A stretch of 64,000 bases of DNA from Magnetospirillum aberrantis SpK (GCF_011022235.1 NZ_JAAIYP010000039.1:62001-126000); one strand, 5' to 3'. Shown: positions 35,472 to 45,449, counted from the stretch's first letter. Numbers and translations: made by a program. Notes: generated from the sequence alone by a model not told the origin.

Positions 35472-36989
35472 GTGCAAAACCAGAACAATACCAAACAAAC
35501 CCGCGCCCGTGGCGCGATCGCCGCCGACATGCGTCTGCCGGCGCTGATGTTGGCGGCGCTGGTCGCCATCGCCTTGCTGATGCAATCCTTTGCCGCCAGC
35601 GCCCGCGAAGCCCCGGCGGGGTTCTCGGACCTTGCGGAACGGCTGTTGCCGTCGGTGGTCAACATTTCCACCACCCAGACGATCAAGAACCCGGAACGCG
35701 CGCCCGAGATGCCGCAATTCCCGCCCGGATCGCCGTTCGAGGATTTCTTCAAGGAATTCCTTGATCGTCAGATGCGTCCCGATTCGGCGCCGCGCCGCGC
35801 CACCTCGCTGGGCTCGGGCTTCGTCATCGACGCCGCCGGCTATGTGGTCACCAACAACCACGTGATCGCCGACGCCGACGAAATCACCGTCACGTTGCAT
35901 GACGATTCCGTCTACACCGCCACCCTGGTCGGCCGCGACACCAAGACCGACCTGGCGCTGCTGAAGATCGACCCCGGCAAGAAGCCGCTGGTGGCCGTGG
36001 GCTTCGGCAATTCCGACGTCGCCCGCGTCGGCGACTGGGTCCTGGCCATCGGCAACCCCTTCGGCCTGGGCGGCACGGTGACCGCCGGCATCGTCTCGGC
36101 CCGCGCGCGTGACATCAACGCCGGCCCCTACGACGACTTCCTCCAGACCGACGCCTCGATCAACCGCGGCAACTCGGGCGGCCCCATGTTCAACATGGCC
36201 GGCGAGGTGATCGGCATCAACACCGCCATCTTCTCGCCCTCGGGCGGCTCGATCGGCATCGGCTTCGCCATTCCCTCCAGTCTGGCGCGGCCGGTCATCG
36301 ACGACCTCAAGAAGTTCGGCAAGACCCGTCGCGGCTGGCTGGGCGTGCGTATCCAATCCCTCGACCAGGAACTGGCCGAGACCATGGGCCTGACCGAATC
36401 GCATGGCGCCCTGGTCGCTTCGGTCAACGACGGTAGCCCGGCCGCCACCGCCGGCATCAAGGCCGGTGACGTCATCTTGAAGTTCGACGGCAAGGAAGTC
36501 GGCGAAATGCGCAAGTTGCCGCGCATCGTCGCCGAAACCCCGGTCAACAAGTCGGTGCCGGTGGAATTGTGGCGCGACGGCAAACGCATGAACCTGAACG
36601 TCGCGGTCGGCGAGATGCTGGACGAACAGCCCGAACAGGCCAAGGCGGCGGAAAAGCCCCAGCCCAGCCCCAGCGGCCATGTGGTGGCCGGGACCGGGCT
36701 GTCGGTGGCGCCACTGACCCCGCAATTGCGCGACCGCTTCGGCCTGGACGAGGAAACCCAGGGTCTGGTGGTCATCGACGTCAAGGACGGCCCGGCGGCG
36801 GAAAAGGGCATGAAGCCCGGCGACGTCATCACCGAGGCCGGGCACAAGGCCGTGCGCAGCACCGCCGACCTGACCAAGATGATCGATCAGGCCCGCGCAA
36901 CCGGCCAGAAGTTCCTGCTGCTGCGCATCGAAACCACCCAGGCCCCGCGTTACGTGGCGCTGCCGCTGGCCGAGGCCAAGAAAAAGTAA
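35472..36989 (+). CDS. Periplasmic serine protease of the DegP/HtrA family
   Basis: About 505 residues. Start is GTG at 35472 (AGGAGG nine bases upstream) or TTG at 35466 (three bases); no ATG is suitably placed. A Sec signal precedes the trypsin-like domain with the triad His in VVTNNHVIAD, Asp in TKTDLALLK and Ser in INRGNSGGPM. Two PDZ domains follow (around VRIQSLDQEL and near the C-terminus). It degrades or chaperones misfolded envelope proteins. Placement after hflKC and DUF2065 is a common proteobacterial arrangement. The operon ends in a clear terminator. Confidence 0.95.
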   Translation: MQNQNNTKQTRARGAIAADMRLPALMLAALVAIALLMQSFAASAREAPAGFSDLAERLLPSVVNISTTQTIKNPERAPEMPQFPPGSPFEDFFKEFLDRQMRPDSAPRRATSLGSGFVIDAAGYVVTNNHVIADADEITVTLHDDSVYTATLVGRDTKTDLALLKIDPGKKPLVAVGFGNSDVARVGDWVLAIGNPFGLGGTVTAGIVSARARDINAGPYDDFLQTDASINRGNSGGPMFNMAGEVIGINTAIFSPSGGSIGIGFAIPSSLARPVIDDLKKFGKTRRGWLGVRIQSLDQELAETMGLTESHGALVASVNDGSPAATAGIKAGDVILKFDGKEVGEMRKLPRIVAETPVNKSVPVELWRDGKRMNLNVAVGEMLDEQPEQAKAAEKPQPSPSGHVVAGTGLSVAPLTPQLRDRFGLDEETQGLVVIDVKDGPAAEKGMKPGDVITEAGHKAVRSTADLTKMIDQARATGQKFLLLRIETTQAPRYVALPLAEAKKK

Positions 36990-37018
36990 ACCGGCCGGAA
37001 CATCCGACCAAAGCTGGA

Positions 37019-37048
37019 GAAGGGGGCGCAAGCCCCCTTCTTTCGTTT
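37019..37048 (+). terminator. Intrinsic terminator after degP
   Basis: GAAGGGGGC / GCCCCCTTC, a 9-bp stem with GCAA tetraloop, followed by TTTCGTTT. Confidence 0.9.
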
Positions 37049-37155
37049 AAGAAACCGCCACAGCCCGACACAAAGCATCGCAGGCTGCCGTTTGCGGCGC
37101 GACACCCCGAACCGGCATACTTTCAAGGTTGGAAGTTCGCGCCGGAGTTCGCGCC

Positions 37156-37521
37156 ATGGCCCATCGAATCGTCGTCTGCACCGACCATTCCGTCACCTGG
37201 GAATGCCTGCGCCGTTTTTCGGCTTCCGCCCCGGTCACGCTGGAACGGGTCGCCCGGCTCGAAGACCTGTCCGGGCGCGACGGGCTGGCGGTCGACGCGG
37301 TCGTGGTCGATGACCGCTTCCTGCCGATCATCGCCCAAGTGCAGCGTTCGGCCCGGCGTCATTCGCCGATCTTCGGCCACGCCCTGTTCATGACCGCCGG
37401 CGAGGCGTTGAACGCCTTATGGAACGGCCCCCTGGGCGGAGCCGACCATTGCTCGGCCGGCGACTTGTCCGATTGGGTGACCCTGGCGCGCGGCGGCGAG
37501 GTCGACGACCTGCCGTTCTGA
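37156..37521 (+). CDS. Hypothetical protein
   Basis: 121 residues, soluble. It opens with HRIVVCTDHSVTWECLRRF and contains VDAVVVDDRFLPII and HALFMTAGEALNALW, a beta-alpha pattern that could be a small Rossmann-like or receiver-like fold, but I see no catalytic motif. The ATG at 37156 has a GGAG upstream. It ends seven bases before the convergent serB. No family recognised. Confidence 0.65.
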   Translation: MAHRIVVCTDHSVTWECLRRFSASAPVTLERVARLEDLSGRDGLAVDAVVVDDRFLPIIAQVQRSARRHSPIFGHALFMTAGEALNALWNGPLGGADHCSAGDLSDWVTLARGGEVDDLPF

Positions 37522-37528
37522 CCGTTGC

Positions 37529-38419
37529 CTATTGCACGAAATCAGCGTCGCGATAGCCCTGGGCATACAACAGGGCCGTCAGGTCGCCGTGGTCGATCCG
37601 CACGCGGGCCTCGGCCGCCACCACCGGCTTGGCGTGGAAGGCGACGCCTAATCCGGCGGCACGGATCATGTCGAGATCGTTGGCTCCATCGCCCACCGCC
37701 ACCGCCATGGACAGCGGAATCTTGCGCTCCCCGGCGGTGCCGAGCAGAGTGGCCAGCTTGGTCTCACGCCCAAGGATCGGGTCCTCGACCCCAGCCAGCT
37801 TGCCCTTCTTGAAGATGAAGCGGTTGCCCAGATCCATGTCGAAGCCACAGACCTCGCGCACACGGCTGGTGAAGTAGGTGAAGCCGCCCGACACCAGAAC
37901 GGCATAGGCGCCGGATGCCTTCATGGTACGCACCAGGACCTGGGCACCGGGCATCAGGCGGGTCCGTTCCCAGGTTTCGGCCAGGGCGCTTTCCGGCAAT
38001 CCGTCCAACAGGGCGATGCGTTCGCGCAAGGCCTGTTCGAACACCAATTCGCCATTCATGGCCCGTGCGGTGATGGCGGCGATCTTGTCCTTGATGCCGG
38101 CATGTTCCGCCAACTCGTCCAAGGTTTCGCCGACAACCATGGTGGCGTCCATGTCGGCCACCAGCAATTGCTTGCGCCGTCCCTCGGCCGGCTGCGCCAC
38201 CACGTCCGCCGGAACGGCGCCCAGCAGGGCACGGGCGGCGGCGTCGGCCTGTTCACAGGCGAGATGACCGAAACGGATGTCGGCGACACGGCCGGGCGAC
38301 AGCCAGTCGGGCGGCGCCACGTCGGCTCCCAGGCCGCGCAGGTTGGTTCGCAATCGCCCGACCAGGGCGTCTTCCAGTTGGACGCCGGCGGCGCCGATCA
38401 GGGTCAGCACGTTATCCAT
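37529..38419 (-). CDS. serB: Phosphoserine phosphatase
   Basis: 296 residues. The N-terminal about 85 are a poorly conserved ACT-like region. A HAD-family domain follows with nucleophile motif DMDATMV (about 89-95; Thr-Met-Val in place of the commoner Thr-Val/Phe), VLVSGGFTYF for motif II, and VGDGANDLDMI for motif III. It hydrolyses phosphoserine to serine, the last step of serine synthesis. It is convergent with the 121-residue hypothetical gene and followed upstream by an unrelated chemoreceptor gene on the same strand. Confidence 0.95.
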   Translation of the reverse strand: MDNVLTLIGAAGVQLEDALVGRLRTNLRGLGADVAPPDWLSPGRVADIRFGHLACEQADAAARALLGAVPADVVAQPAEGRRKQLLVADMDATMVVGETLDELAEHAGIKDKIAAITARAMNGELVFEQALRERIALLDGLPESALAETWERTRLMPGAQVLVRTMKASGAYAVLVSGGFTYFTSRVREVCGFDMDLGNRFIFKKGKLAGVEDPILGRETKLATLLGTAGERKIPLSMAVAVGDGANDLDMIRAAGLGVAFHAKPVVAAEARVRIDHGDLTALLYAQGYRDADFVQ

Positions 38420-38500
38420 GGACGGGCGCTCTTTACCGATGATGGGGCGGATGGCGCCTCTTTACGGCGCGCCGGCCCGCTTGGCAAGGGGAAGCGCGGA

Positions 38501-40567
38501 TCAGCCGGCACGAATGCGGGCGACAAGCTGGTCCACCTTGTCGCGCAAGGTGATGGCGTCGGCCGACAGGATGTCGGCCCCGGCCAACACGCTTGCGGCG
38601 CTGGCGCCGCTTTCCTCGGCCGCTTCGTGCACCAGGGCGATACCGTCGGACACCGCGTGGGTGCCCTCGGCCGCTTGCTGCACCGAGCGGGTGATCTCCT
38701 TGGTGGCGGCCGCCTGTTCCTCCACCGCCGCGGCGATCTGGGCGGCGATCTGGTCGATGCCGGAGATGGTGGTCGCCACCTCGCCGATAGCGGCCACCGC
38801 CTCGCGGGTGGTGTTCTGCACCTCCAGCACCTGCGCCGATATCTCCTCGGTGGCGCGTGCGGTCTGGGTGGCAAGACTCTTGACCTCGCCGGCAACCACG
38901 GCGAAGCCCTTGCCGGCCTCGCCGGCGCGAGCCGCCTCGATGGTGGCGTTCAGCGCCAACAGGTTGGTTTGCTGGGCGATATCGTTGATCAGCGTCACCA
39001 CTTCGCCGATGCGGCCCGCCGCTTCGGTCAGGCGGCCAACGGTGGCACGGTTGATTTCCACCTGACGCACCGCCTCGCCGGCCGATTGCGACGAATGCGC
39101 CACCTGACGGCTGATTTCGTTGATGGACGCGGCCAGTTCCTCGGCCGCCGCCGCCACCGTCTGGACGTTGCCCGACGCGCTGTCGGCGGACGACGCCACC
39201 TCGGCGGCCTGGGTATTGACGCGGCCGGCGATATCTCGCATGGAATGGGCGGTTCCTTGCAGCGCATCGGCCGCCTCGCCCACCGAACGCACCACAACGC
39301 CGATTTCGGTTTCAAAGGAATTGGCCGTTTCGACCAGCAATGTACGGCGGGCTTCGGCCGTCTCTTGTTCCATGCGGCGGTTGCGCTCGGTCATCTCGGC
39401 CATGGCGGCGGCGTTGTCCTTGAACACCTGCAACGCCTTGGCCATGCCGCCCAGTTCGTCGCGCCGCCCCGCTCCTTCCACCGCCACCGCAAGATTGCCA
39501 GCCGCCAACTCGGACATGGCCGAGGTCATGCGCGTCACCGGCCGGGCGATGCCGTTGCCCACCACCAGGACGATGCCCGCGGCAACCGCCAAAATCAGCA
39601 TGCCGGCGACGACCAGGGTCGTACGGGTGGAGATGGCGGTCGCCAGGATGGTTTCCTCGGGCACCACCACGGTAAAGCCCCAGACCTTGTCGGTGCGACC
39701 AAAGCGCACCGGGACCATGACCATCGCCGCACGTTTGCCGGTGTGGATGTCGTCGATGGTCGCCTCGGCCACCTCGCCACTGCGGACACGCTCAAGTGCG
39801 CCCTTGAAGACCGGGTCTTCGAGCTGTTTGCCCAACTTGCCGCCCTCGGGATTGGCGACCCACTGGCCGTCAGCCGAAACCAAGCCCGCCCAGCCGGTCC
39901 CCATGGGCTTGAGCACCCCCAACTGGCGTTGCACCGTGCCCAGGCTGATGTCCACGGTCAGCACCCCCAAACCCTTGCCGTCCACCACCAGCGGCACCGC
40001 CACCGACGACATCAGGGTTTTCTCGCCGCTCACTTCGTACCAATAGGGCGGCGTCACCGCCTCGCGCTTTTCCTTCAGCGGCCCGTAATACCAGAACTGT
40101 TCTGCCGCATCGCCGGTCAACGGCGTGTTTTCCAGCCCGACCTTGCCGGAATTGCGGAAGGCGTAGATGAGGAAACGCCCCTTTTCGTCGCCCCAGGCGG
40201 TCCCGGCGTATTCGGCGTCGCGTCCGTCGAAATTGGGTTCCATGCCGGCATAGACACCGGTGAATTCCGGGTTGCTCTCAAGCACCACCGACAACGCCTG
40301 ACCGAAATGGGCGCGATCAAGCACGCCTTCGCTCAATTGCGCCCTGGCCCAGGCTGCGTTGGTTCGCGCCGTGCCCAGGGCGTCGTCCAACAGCCGAACC
40401 ACGGTCGGGGTCTGCGCCCGCGCCGTTTCACGCATGGTGTCGGCGGCAGCCGAGCGTGCGTCACGGAACAGAACCCAGGAGGTAAAGGCCACCACGCTGA
40501 CCAGCCCCACCGCCAACGTCATCAGCACAGGGACCAGGATTCCAAGACGAATCGACCGAAAGCTCAT
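38501..40567 (-). CDS. Methyl-accepting chemotaxis protein with dCACHE sensor
   Basis: 688 residues. TM1 (about 10-32), a periplasmic dCACHE-type ligand domain (about 40-315; [25 protein letters not shown]), TM2 (about 320-342), HAMP (about 343-395) and a cytoplasmic signalling domain whose hairpin tip carries [18 protein letters not shown]. No C-terminal CheR-binding pentapeptide is seen. dCACHE receptors often sense amino acids or carboxylates. The start at 40567 follows GGGGGC; an in-frame start 15 bases upstream is less likely. Confidence 0.94.
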   Translation of the reverse strand: MSFRSIRLGILVPVLMTLAVGLVSVVAFTSWVLFRDARSAAADTMRETARAQTPTVVRLLDDALGTARTNAAWARAQLSEGVLDRAHFGQALSVVLESNPEFTGVYAGMEPNFDGRDAEYAGTAWGDEKGRFLIYAFRNSGKVGLENTPLTGDAAEQFWYYGPLKEKREAVTPPYWYEVSGEKTLMSSVAVPLVVDGKGLGVLTVDISLGTVQRQLGVLKPMGTGWAGLVSADGQWVANPEGGKLGKQLEDPVFKGALERVRSGEVAEATIDDIHTGKRAAMVMVPVRFGRTDKVWGFTVVVPEETILATAISTRTTLVVAGMLILAVAAGIVLVVGNGIARPVTRMTSAMSELAAGNLAVAVEGAGRRDELGGMAKALQVFKDNAAAMAEMTERNRRMEQETAEARRTLLVETANSFETEIGVVVRSVGEAADALQGTAHSMRDIAGRVNTQAAEVASSADSASGNVQTVAAAAEELAASINEISRQVAHSSQSAGEAVRQVEINRATVGRLTEAAGRIGEVVTLINDIAQQTNLLALNATIEAARAGEAGKGFAVVAGEVKSLATQTARATEEISAQVLEVQNTTREAVAAIGEVATTISGIDQIAAQIAAAVEEQAAATKEITRSVQQAAEGTHAVSDGIALVHEAAEESGASAASVLAGADILSADAITLRDKVDQLVARIRAG

Positions 40568-40724
40568 GCTGCCCCCATCCAACGGCCTGAGTTCATATAA
40601 CTAAGGTCGCATCTTCGATCTTCTCACGCAACCGGCCTCCACCCCATCCCGGTGTGTTTTCAGTTTCCCGTCATGTTCACCTGCCCTATCTAAAGGGCTG
40701 GTTCTCTTTCCGGTCTTCCCGCGC

Positions 40725-41690
40725 ATGTCCGACTTGTTCCCTCCCTCGTTCCTGCCGCCGGCCATCGTCATCGCCGGTCCCACCGCCTCGGGAAAATCCG
40801 GCATGGCGCTGGCCATCGCCCGCGAATTCGACGGCGTAGTGATCAACGCCGATTCCATGCAGGTCTACGACGTCTTGCGGGTGGTCACCGCACGGCCGTC
40901 GCCGGAAGAGGAAGCCCTGGCGCCGCATCGGGTGTACGGCGTGCTGCCGCCGTCGCTGGCCTGTTCGGCGGCGCTGTGGAAAGACCTTGCCGCCACCGCC
41001 ATGCGCGATGCCTGGACGGCGGGCAAGCTGCCGGTGGTGGTGGGCGGCACCGGGCTTTATCTGCGCACCCTGATGCATGGCATCTCGCCCATCCCGGACA
41101 TTCCCGACGCGGTGCGCGAAGACGCCCGTGCCCGTCTGGCACGGTTGGGGAACCCGGCCTTCCACGCCGAACTGGCGGTCCGCGACCCGATCATGGCGGC
41201 GCGGCTGAACCCGGCCAACAGCCAAAGGCTGGCCCGAGCCTGGGAGGTTCTGGAGGCCACCGGGCGATCCTTGGCCGAATGGCAGGCCCAGCCCATGGAG
41301 GGCGCGGTGCCGGCGCGGTGGCTGACCTTCGCCCTGTTGCCGCCGCGCGACACCCTTTACGCCAATTGCGACCGCCGCTTCGCCATGATGATGGAGCATG
41401 GCGCCCCCGACGAAGTGCAGGCCTTGTTGGACCTGAAACTGGACCCGGCACTGCCCGCCATGAAGGCCCTGGGCGTGCCGGAACTGGCCGGATGGCTAGG
41501 CGGCGCCTGGGATTGCGACACCGCCATCGCCCGCGCCTGCCAGTCCACCCGCAACTACGCCAAACGCCAGATGACATGGTTCAGAAATCAGCTTGATGCG
41601 CCGGAAGTGGTTTCCACGCAATTTTCGGAAAGCATCGAGCCTGGAATCTTTAAGATTATTCGCCAGTTTCTATTGACCGCAAACGAATGA
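40725..41690 (+). CDS. miaA: tRNA dimethylallyltransferase
   Basis: 321 residues. P-loop GPTASGKSG near residue 20, NADSMQVYD, VGGTGLYLR near 108 and the C-terminal QSTRNYAKRQMTWFRNQ motif are all present. MiaA adds an isopentenyl group to A37 of tRNAs that read U-starting codons, the first step of ms2i6A. It is divergent from the chemoreceptor gene (157 bp) and 99 bp upstream of ilvB. Confidence 0.96.
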   Translation: MSDLFPPSFLPPAIVIAGPTASGKSGMALAIAREFDGVVINADSMQVYDVLRVVTARPSPEEEALAPHRVYGVLPPSLACSAALWKDLAATAMRDAWTAGKLPVVVGGTGLYLRTLMHGISPIPDIPDAVREDARARLARLGNPAFHAELAVRDPIMAARLNPANSQRLARAWEVLEATGRSLAEWQAQPMEGAVPARWLTFALLPPRDTLYANCDRRFAMMMEHGAPDEVQALLDLKLDPALPAMKALGVPELAGWLGGAWDCDTAIARACQSTRNYAKRQMTWFRNQLDAPEVVSTQFSESIEPGIFKIIRQFLLTANE

Positions 41691-41723
41691 GGAGCTAGCT
41701 TGTGCCGCTCGCGCCACCCCATG

Positions 41724-41747
41724 GCCGCACGTCTGTTCGCGCGGCCG
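41724..41747 (+). other. Hairpin in the ilvB leader
   Basis: GGCCGC / GCGGCC with a 12-base loop in the 99-bp gap between miaA and ilvB. No T-run. I see no leader peptide rich in Ile, Leu or Val here. Confidence 0.35.
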
Positions 41748-41789
41748 CTTCAGGGGAGGCACGACAGTCAGTTAGGAAAGGGTGCGTAG

Positions 41790-43556
41790 ATGGCACATCA
41801 GGACACGTTGAACGGAGCTGAAATCCTCTTGAAGGCCCTGGTTGACCAGGGTGTCGAGGTTATTTTCGGGTATCCGGGCGGCGCGGTACTTCCCATCTAT
41901 GACGAGATGTTCAAGCAGAACCGGCTGCGCCACATCCTGGTGCGCCACGAACAGGCCGCCGTGCATGCCGCCGAAGGCTATGCCCGCTCGACCGGCAAGG
42001 TCGGCTGTGTGCTGGTCACCTCGGGCCCCGGCGCCACCAACACCGTCACCGGCCTGACCGACGCGCTGATGGATTCCATCCCGCTGGTGTGCATCACCGG
42101 CCAGGTGCCCACCAGCCTGATCGGCAACGACGCCTTCCAGGAAGCCGACATCACCGGCATCACCCGGCCGTGCACCAAGCACAATTATCTGGTCAAGGAC
42201 GTCAACAACCTGGCCAAGACCATCCACGAGGCGTTCCACGTCGCGCGTAGCGGCCGCCCCGGCCCGGTGCTGGTCGATCTGCCCAAGGACGTGGTCCAGA
42301 GCAAGGGCGAGTATCAGCCGCCGAGCCGGGTCAAGTCGAAATACAAGCCACAGGTCAAGGGCGACCTCAAGGCCATCGAAAAGGCGGTCGACATGATCGC
42401 CAAGGCCAAGCGACCGATCGTCTATGTTGGCGGCGGCGTCATCAATTCCGGCCCGGCGGCCTGTCAATTGCTGACCCAGTTCGTGCGCATGACCGGCTTC
42501 CCGTGCACCCAAACCCTGATGGGCCTGGGCGCCTTCCCCGGCTCGGACCCGCTGAGCTTGGGCATGCTGGGCATGCACGGCACCTTCGAGGCCAACCTGG
42601 CCATGCACGGCTGCGACCTGATGATCAACGTCGGTGCCCGCTTCGACGACCGCGTCACCGGCCGCGTCAACGCCTTCGCGCCCTATTCGAAAAAGATCCA
42701 CATCGACATCGATCCCAGCTCGATCAACAAGAACGTGCTGGTGGACCTGTCGGTGGTGGGCGACGCCGCCCATATCCTGGAAGACCTGATCAAGGTGTGG
42801 AAGGCGCGTCAGGTCCGCATGGACGACAAGGCGCTGAAAGCGTGGTGGAGCGAGATCGAGGGCTGGCGGTCGCGCAACTGCCTGCATTTCGAGACCTCGA
42901 ACAAGATCATCAAACCGCAATACGCCCTCCAGCGTCTGTACGAGCTGACCAAGCACAAGAACCCCTACATCACCACCGAAGTGGGCCAGCACCAGATGTG
43001 GGCCGCCCAGCACTTCAAGTTCGAGCAGCCCAACCATTGGATGACCTCGGGCGGACTGGGCACCATGGGCTATGGCCTGCCGGCGGCCATGGGCGTGCAG
43101 ACCGCCCACCCGGATGCGCTGGTCATCGACATCTCGGGCGAGTCGTCGTTCCAGATGAACCTGCAAGAGATGGCGACGCTGTGCCAGCACCGCCTGCCGG
43201 TGAAGGTGTTCATCCTGAACAACCAGTACATGGGCATGGTGCGCCAGTGGCAGGAACTGATCCACGGCGGCCGCTATTCCGAGTCCCACATGCACACCCA
43301 CCCGGACTTCGTGAAGCTGGCCGACGCCTTCGGCGCCGTCGGCCTGCGCGCCGAAAGCCCCGGCGAGGTGGACGACCTGATCAAGGAAATGATCGCCGTC
43401 GATCGCCCGGTCATCGCCGACCTGCGCACCGACGCCTCTGAAAACTGTTTCCCCATGATCATGCCCGGCATGGCCCATAACGAAATGGTGCTTGGCCCCG
43501 AGGACCGGTCGCTGGACAAGCCCGGTTCCGAGGAAGACGGCATGGTTCTGGTCTGA
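41790..43556 (+). CDS. ilvB: Acetolactate synthase large subunit
   Basis: 588 residues. The thiamine diphosphate enzyme condenses pyruvate with pyruvate or 2-oxobutyrate in valine/leucine/isoleucine synthesis. N-terminal FGYPGGAVLPIYDEM with the catalytic Glu appears as RHEQAAVHAAEGYAR. The central FAD domain (VGARFDDRVTGRV) and C-terminal ThDP site follow. In the latter, the usual Gly-Asp-Gly is Gly-Glu-Ser (SGESSFQMN), ending at ILNNQYMG; alphaproteobacterial enzymes commonly have Gly-Glu-Ala/Ser here. AGGAAAGGG precedes the ATG. The regulatory subunit follows after 17 bp. Confidence 0.97.
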   Translation: MAHQDTLNGAEILLKALVDQGVEVIFGYPGGAVLPIYDEMFKQNRLRHILVRHEQAAVHAAEGYARSTGKVGCVLVTSGPGATNTVTGLTDALMDSIPLVCITGQVPTSLIGNDAFQEADITGITRPCTKHNYLVKDVNNLAKTIHEAFHVARSGRPGPVLVDLPKDVVQSKGEYQPPSRVKSKYKPQVKGDLKAIEKAVDMIAKAKRPIVYVGGGVINSGPAACQLLTQFVRMTGFPCTQTLMGLGAFPGSDPLSLGMLGMHGTFEANLAMHGCDLMINVGARFDDRVTGRVNAFAPYSKKIHIDIDPSSINKNVLVDLSVVGDAAHILEDLIKVWKARQVRMDDKALKAWWSEIEGWRSRNCLHFETSNKIIKPQYALQRLYELTKHKNPYITTEVGQHQMWAAQHFKFEQPNHWMTSGGLGTMGYGLPAAMGVQTAHPDALVIDISGESSFQMNLQEMATLCQHRLPVKVFILNNQYMGMVRQWQELIHGGRYSESHMHTHPDFVKLADAFGAVGLRAESPGEVDDLIKEMIAVDRPVIADLRTDASENCFPMIMPGMAHNEMVLGPEDRSLDKPGSEEDGMVLV

Positions 43557-43573
43557 GAACGGGGGATATCAAC

Positions 43574-44089
43574 GTGACCCATATCGCTGAAGCCATCGAA
43601 CGCCACACCATCGCCGTCCTGGTGGACAACGAAGCCGGCGTGCTGGCCCGCGTCATCGGCCTGTTCTCGGGCCGTGGCTACAACATCGAAAGCCTGACGG
43701 TCGCCGAGGTGGATAACCGCGAACAGCTCTCGCGCATCACCATCGTCACCACCGGCACCAAGATGATCGTCGAGCAGATCAAGAACCAGTTGCGCCGGCT
43801 GGTGCCGGTGCACAAGGTTTCCGACCTGACCATCGAAGGCGCCCATGTCAGCCGTGAACTGGCGCTGGTCAAGGTGGCCAGCACCGGTGAAAAGCGGGTG
43901 GAGGCGCTGCGTATCGCCGACATCTTCCGCGCCAACGTCATCGACGCCACCAACGAGTCCTTCGTGTTCGAGGTGGTGGGCGCCACCGACAAGGTGGACG
44001 CCTTCATCCGCCTGATGGAACCCTTGGGGCTGGCCGACGTCTCGCGGACCGGCGTGGTCGCCATCGCCCGTGGCCCGGCGGCGCTCTAA
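43574..44089 (+). CDS. ilvH: Acetolactate synthase small (regulatory) subunit
   Basis: 171 residues starting at GTG. The N-terminal ACT domain (HTIAVLVDNEAGVLARV, GLFSGRGYNIESLTV) binds valine for feedback control; the C-terminal half matches the IlvN/IlvH second domain. GGGGGATATC lies before the GTG. It is cotranscribed with ilvB and followed by a long hairpin. Confidence 0.96.
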   Translation: MTHIAEAIERHTIAVLVDNEAGVLARVIGLFSGRGYNIESLTVAEVDNREQLSRITIVTTGTKMIVEQIKNQLRRLVPVHKVSDLTIEGAHVSRELALVKVASTGEKRVEALRIADIFRANVIDATNESFVFEVVGATDKVDAFIRLMEPLGLADVSRTGVVAIARGPAAL

Positions 44090-44115
44090 CCGCGCACGGC
44101 CTTCGGTCATCGCAT

Positions 44116-44143
44116 CGGCCCGCACCCGCGATGGTGCGGGCCG
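44116..44143 (+). terminator. Terminator-like hairpin after ilvH
   Basis: CGGCCCGCACC / GGTGCGGGCCG, an 11-bp perfect stem with a 6-base loop, followed by ATTGCATTTG; the U-run is poor. Confidence 0.6.
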
Positions 44144-44204
44144 ATTGCATTTGCGCCAATCGAAGCAACCGCTAAGATGCCGCTGTCGCCAAGGGGGAGA
44201 GCGG

Positions 44205-44981
44205 ATGGTGGACTGGTTGTTGCGCGCGGCTGTCGCGATTGTCCTGACCTTGGGCGTCAGCGCCTGTCAGACCACGGACATTCCAGCCGAGAAACTGGCG
44301 ACCCTCAAGACATTGTCGGTGATCAACGCCACCGGCAATGATTGGTCTTGGGAACGCCACGGGTTCCTCAACTACGACCACCAAAAGATGGCCGGAGCCG
44401 ATTGGAAACTTGGCGACCGCGCCGGCACGGTGGCGACCACGTTGCTGACCAAGCAATACAAACTGATCCCCACCGGAACGGTTGACACCGAAAAGCTGCG
44501 CGGCCGTACGTCCGAGGCCGCAATAGCCGAGATCCTGGCCCGCATGCCGACGCGGCCCGATGCGGTGCTGGTGATCCGTCACGGCGTGTCGATATCGGGA
44601 AACACCGTGCTGAACGCACCGTCAAACATGATCGGCTTCGGCGTCTATCGCACCACCCATCTGTTCGAGGAATACATCAGCGCCTATGGCCTGTTGGAAT
44701 TCGAACTGTTCGACGGCCGGAGCGGGCAATCGCTGGCGCGCTTCAATTCCGTGCTGCCCTCGGCCACCCAGCCCGAGGGCATGCAACCGTTCACCTGGTT
44801 GAAGTTTCCCGGCAAGATCGACCGCCTGGGGCCCTGGACCGACCGTTTCGAGGACCAAAGCCCCACCGCCCGCGTCGTTGTCCGTACCGTCCTGACCGAT
44901 TTCGTCGATCGCGCCGTGCCTTTCACCCTGCGCCAGAAAGGATTGATCCGCGCCTTGCCTTCTTCCCCGTCGCGGCGCTAG
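44205..44981 (+). CDS. Hypothetical lipoprotein
   Basis: 258 residues. Lipobox LGVSAC ends at Cys21, so it should be lipidated and exported. The mature part is a mixed alpha/beta domain (KTLSVINATGNDWSWERHG, RPDAVLVIRHGVSISG, YGLLEFELFDG) whose family I do not recognise. AAGGGGGAG is an excellent Shine-Dalgarno for the ATG at 44205. It is transcribed after the ilvBH hairpin and immediately followed by a run of structured RNA. Confidence 0.8.
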   Translation: MVDWLLRAAVAIVLTLGVSACQTTDIPAEKLATLKTLSVINATGNDWSWERHGFLNYDHQKMAGADWKLGDRAGTVATTLLTKQYKLIPTGTVDTEKLRGRTSEAAIAEILARMPTRPDAVLVIRHGVSISGNTVLNAPSNMIGFGVYRTTHLFEEYISAYGLLEFELFDGRSGQSLARFNSVLPSATQPEGMQPFTWLKFPGKIDRLGPWTDRFEDQSPTARVVVRTVLTDFVDRAVPFTLRQKGLIRALPSSPSRR

Positions 44982-45127
44982 ACTGGACGCTTGATCCAGT
45001 ACCGGGTTCCGTGCCCGGCAGAGGGTGTATGTCGGAGATTGCCGTCAACGTCTGACCGGGGCCATGTGGCTTGCGGTCATGAACAAGCCCCTTCCCGATG
45101 GGAAGGCGGGCGGCTTTTTGCGCCCGC
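44982..45127 (+). ncRNA. Structured RNA candidate with alternative terminator/antiterminator folds
   Basis: Successive hairpins: ACTGGA/TCCAGT (44982-45000); CCGGG/CCCGG (45002-45018); TGACC/GGTCA with inner GCC/GGC (45053-45079); and a terminator in which AAGCC (45085-45089) pairs with GGCTT (45112-45116) around CCTTCCC/GGGAAGG (45090-45106), followed by T's to 45119. GCGGGCG (45106-45112) can instead pair with CGCCCGC (45121-45127), which would break the terminator. It lies just upstream of the YjhX-family gene. It may be a small RNA or an attenuating leader; I do not recognise an Rfam family. Confidence 0.45.
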
Positions 45128-45175
45128 GCCACGGGATTTCGGGGCCGTTTGACGGTAACGGACACCCTTTTCATC

Positions 45176-45433
45176 ATGAACATCAACAAACACGACCAGC
45201 GCGTGCTGCACGCGCTGGCCCAGGGCGGTTTGATCCACCTGGAACGCGACGCCCACGGCACCGTGCTGGCGGCGCATTGCCTGAACCGCGACGGCTGGAC
45301 GCTGTCGCCCTTCGACATCGAAACCTTCCGCAGGCTCAAGCGCCGCCGCCTGATCGCATCGAAAGGCGGCGGTCCCTACCGCATCACCCGGCAGGGGCTG
45401 ACGGCGGTCAGGCCGCAGCTCGACAACCGCTGA
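45176..45433 (+). CDS. YjhX family (UPF0386) protein
   Basis: 85 residues, the exact length usual for the family. Matches [15 protein letters not shown] at the start, then [20 protein letters not shown] and [16 protein letters not shown], and a QLDNR end. It is winged-helix-like and basic; E. coli YjhX is annotated as a putative toxin of the YjhX/YjhQ pair. No acetyltransferase partner of the YjhQ type is adjacent; the next gene is a methyltransferase. The ATG at 45176 has no strong Shine-Dalgarno, so translation may be limited or linked to the upstream structured leader. Confidence 0.85.
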   Translation: MNINKHDQRVLHALAQGGLIHLERDAHGTVLAAHCLNRDGWTLSPFDIETFRRLKRRRLIASKGGGPYRITRQGLTAVRPQLDNR

Positions 45434-45449
45434 CGGAGACGGATCCATC

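Noticed and set aside
41687-41789. Possible leader peptide before ilvB
   Set aside because: The only frames are ATG-Arg-Ser-stop or an open frame without Ile/Leu/Val runs; no attenuator with a U-run.
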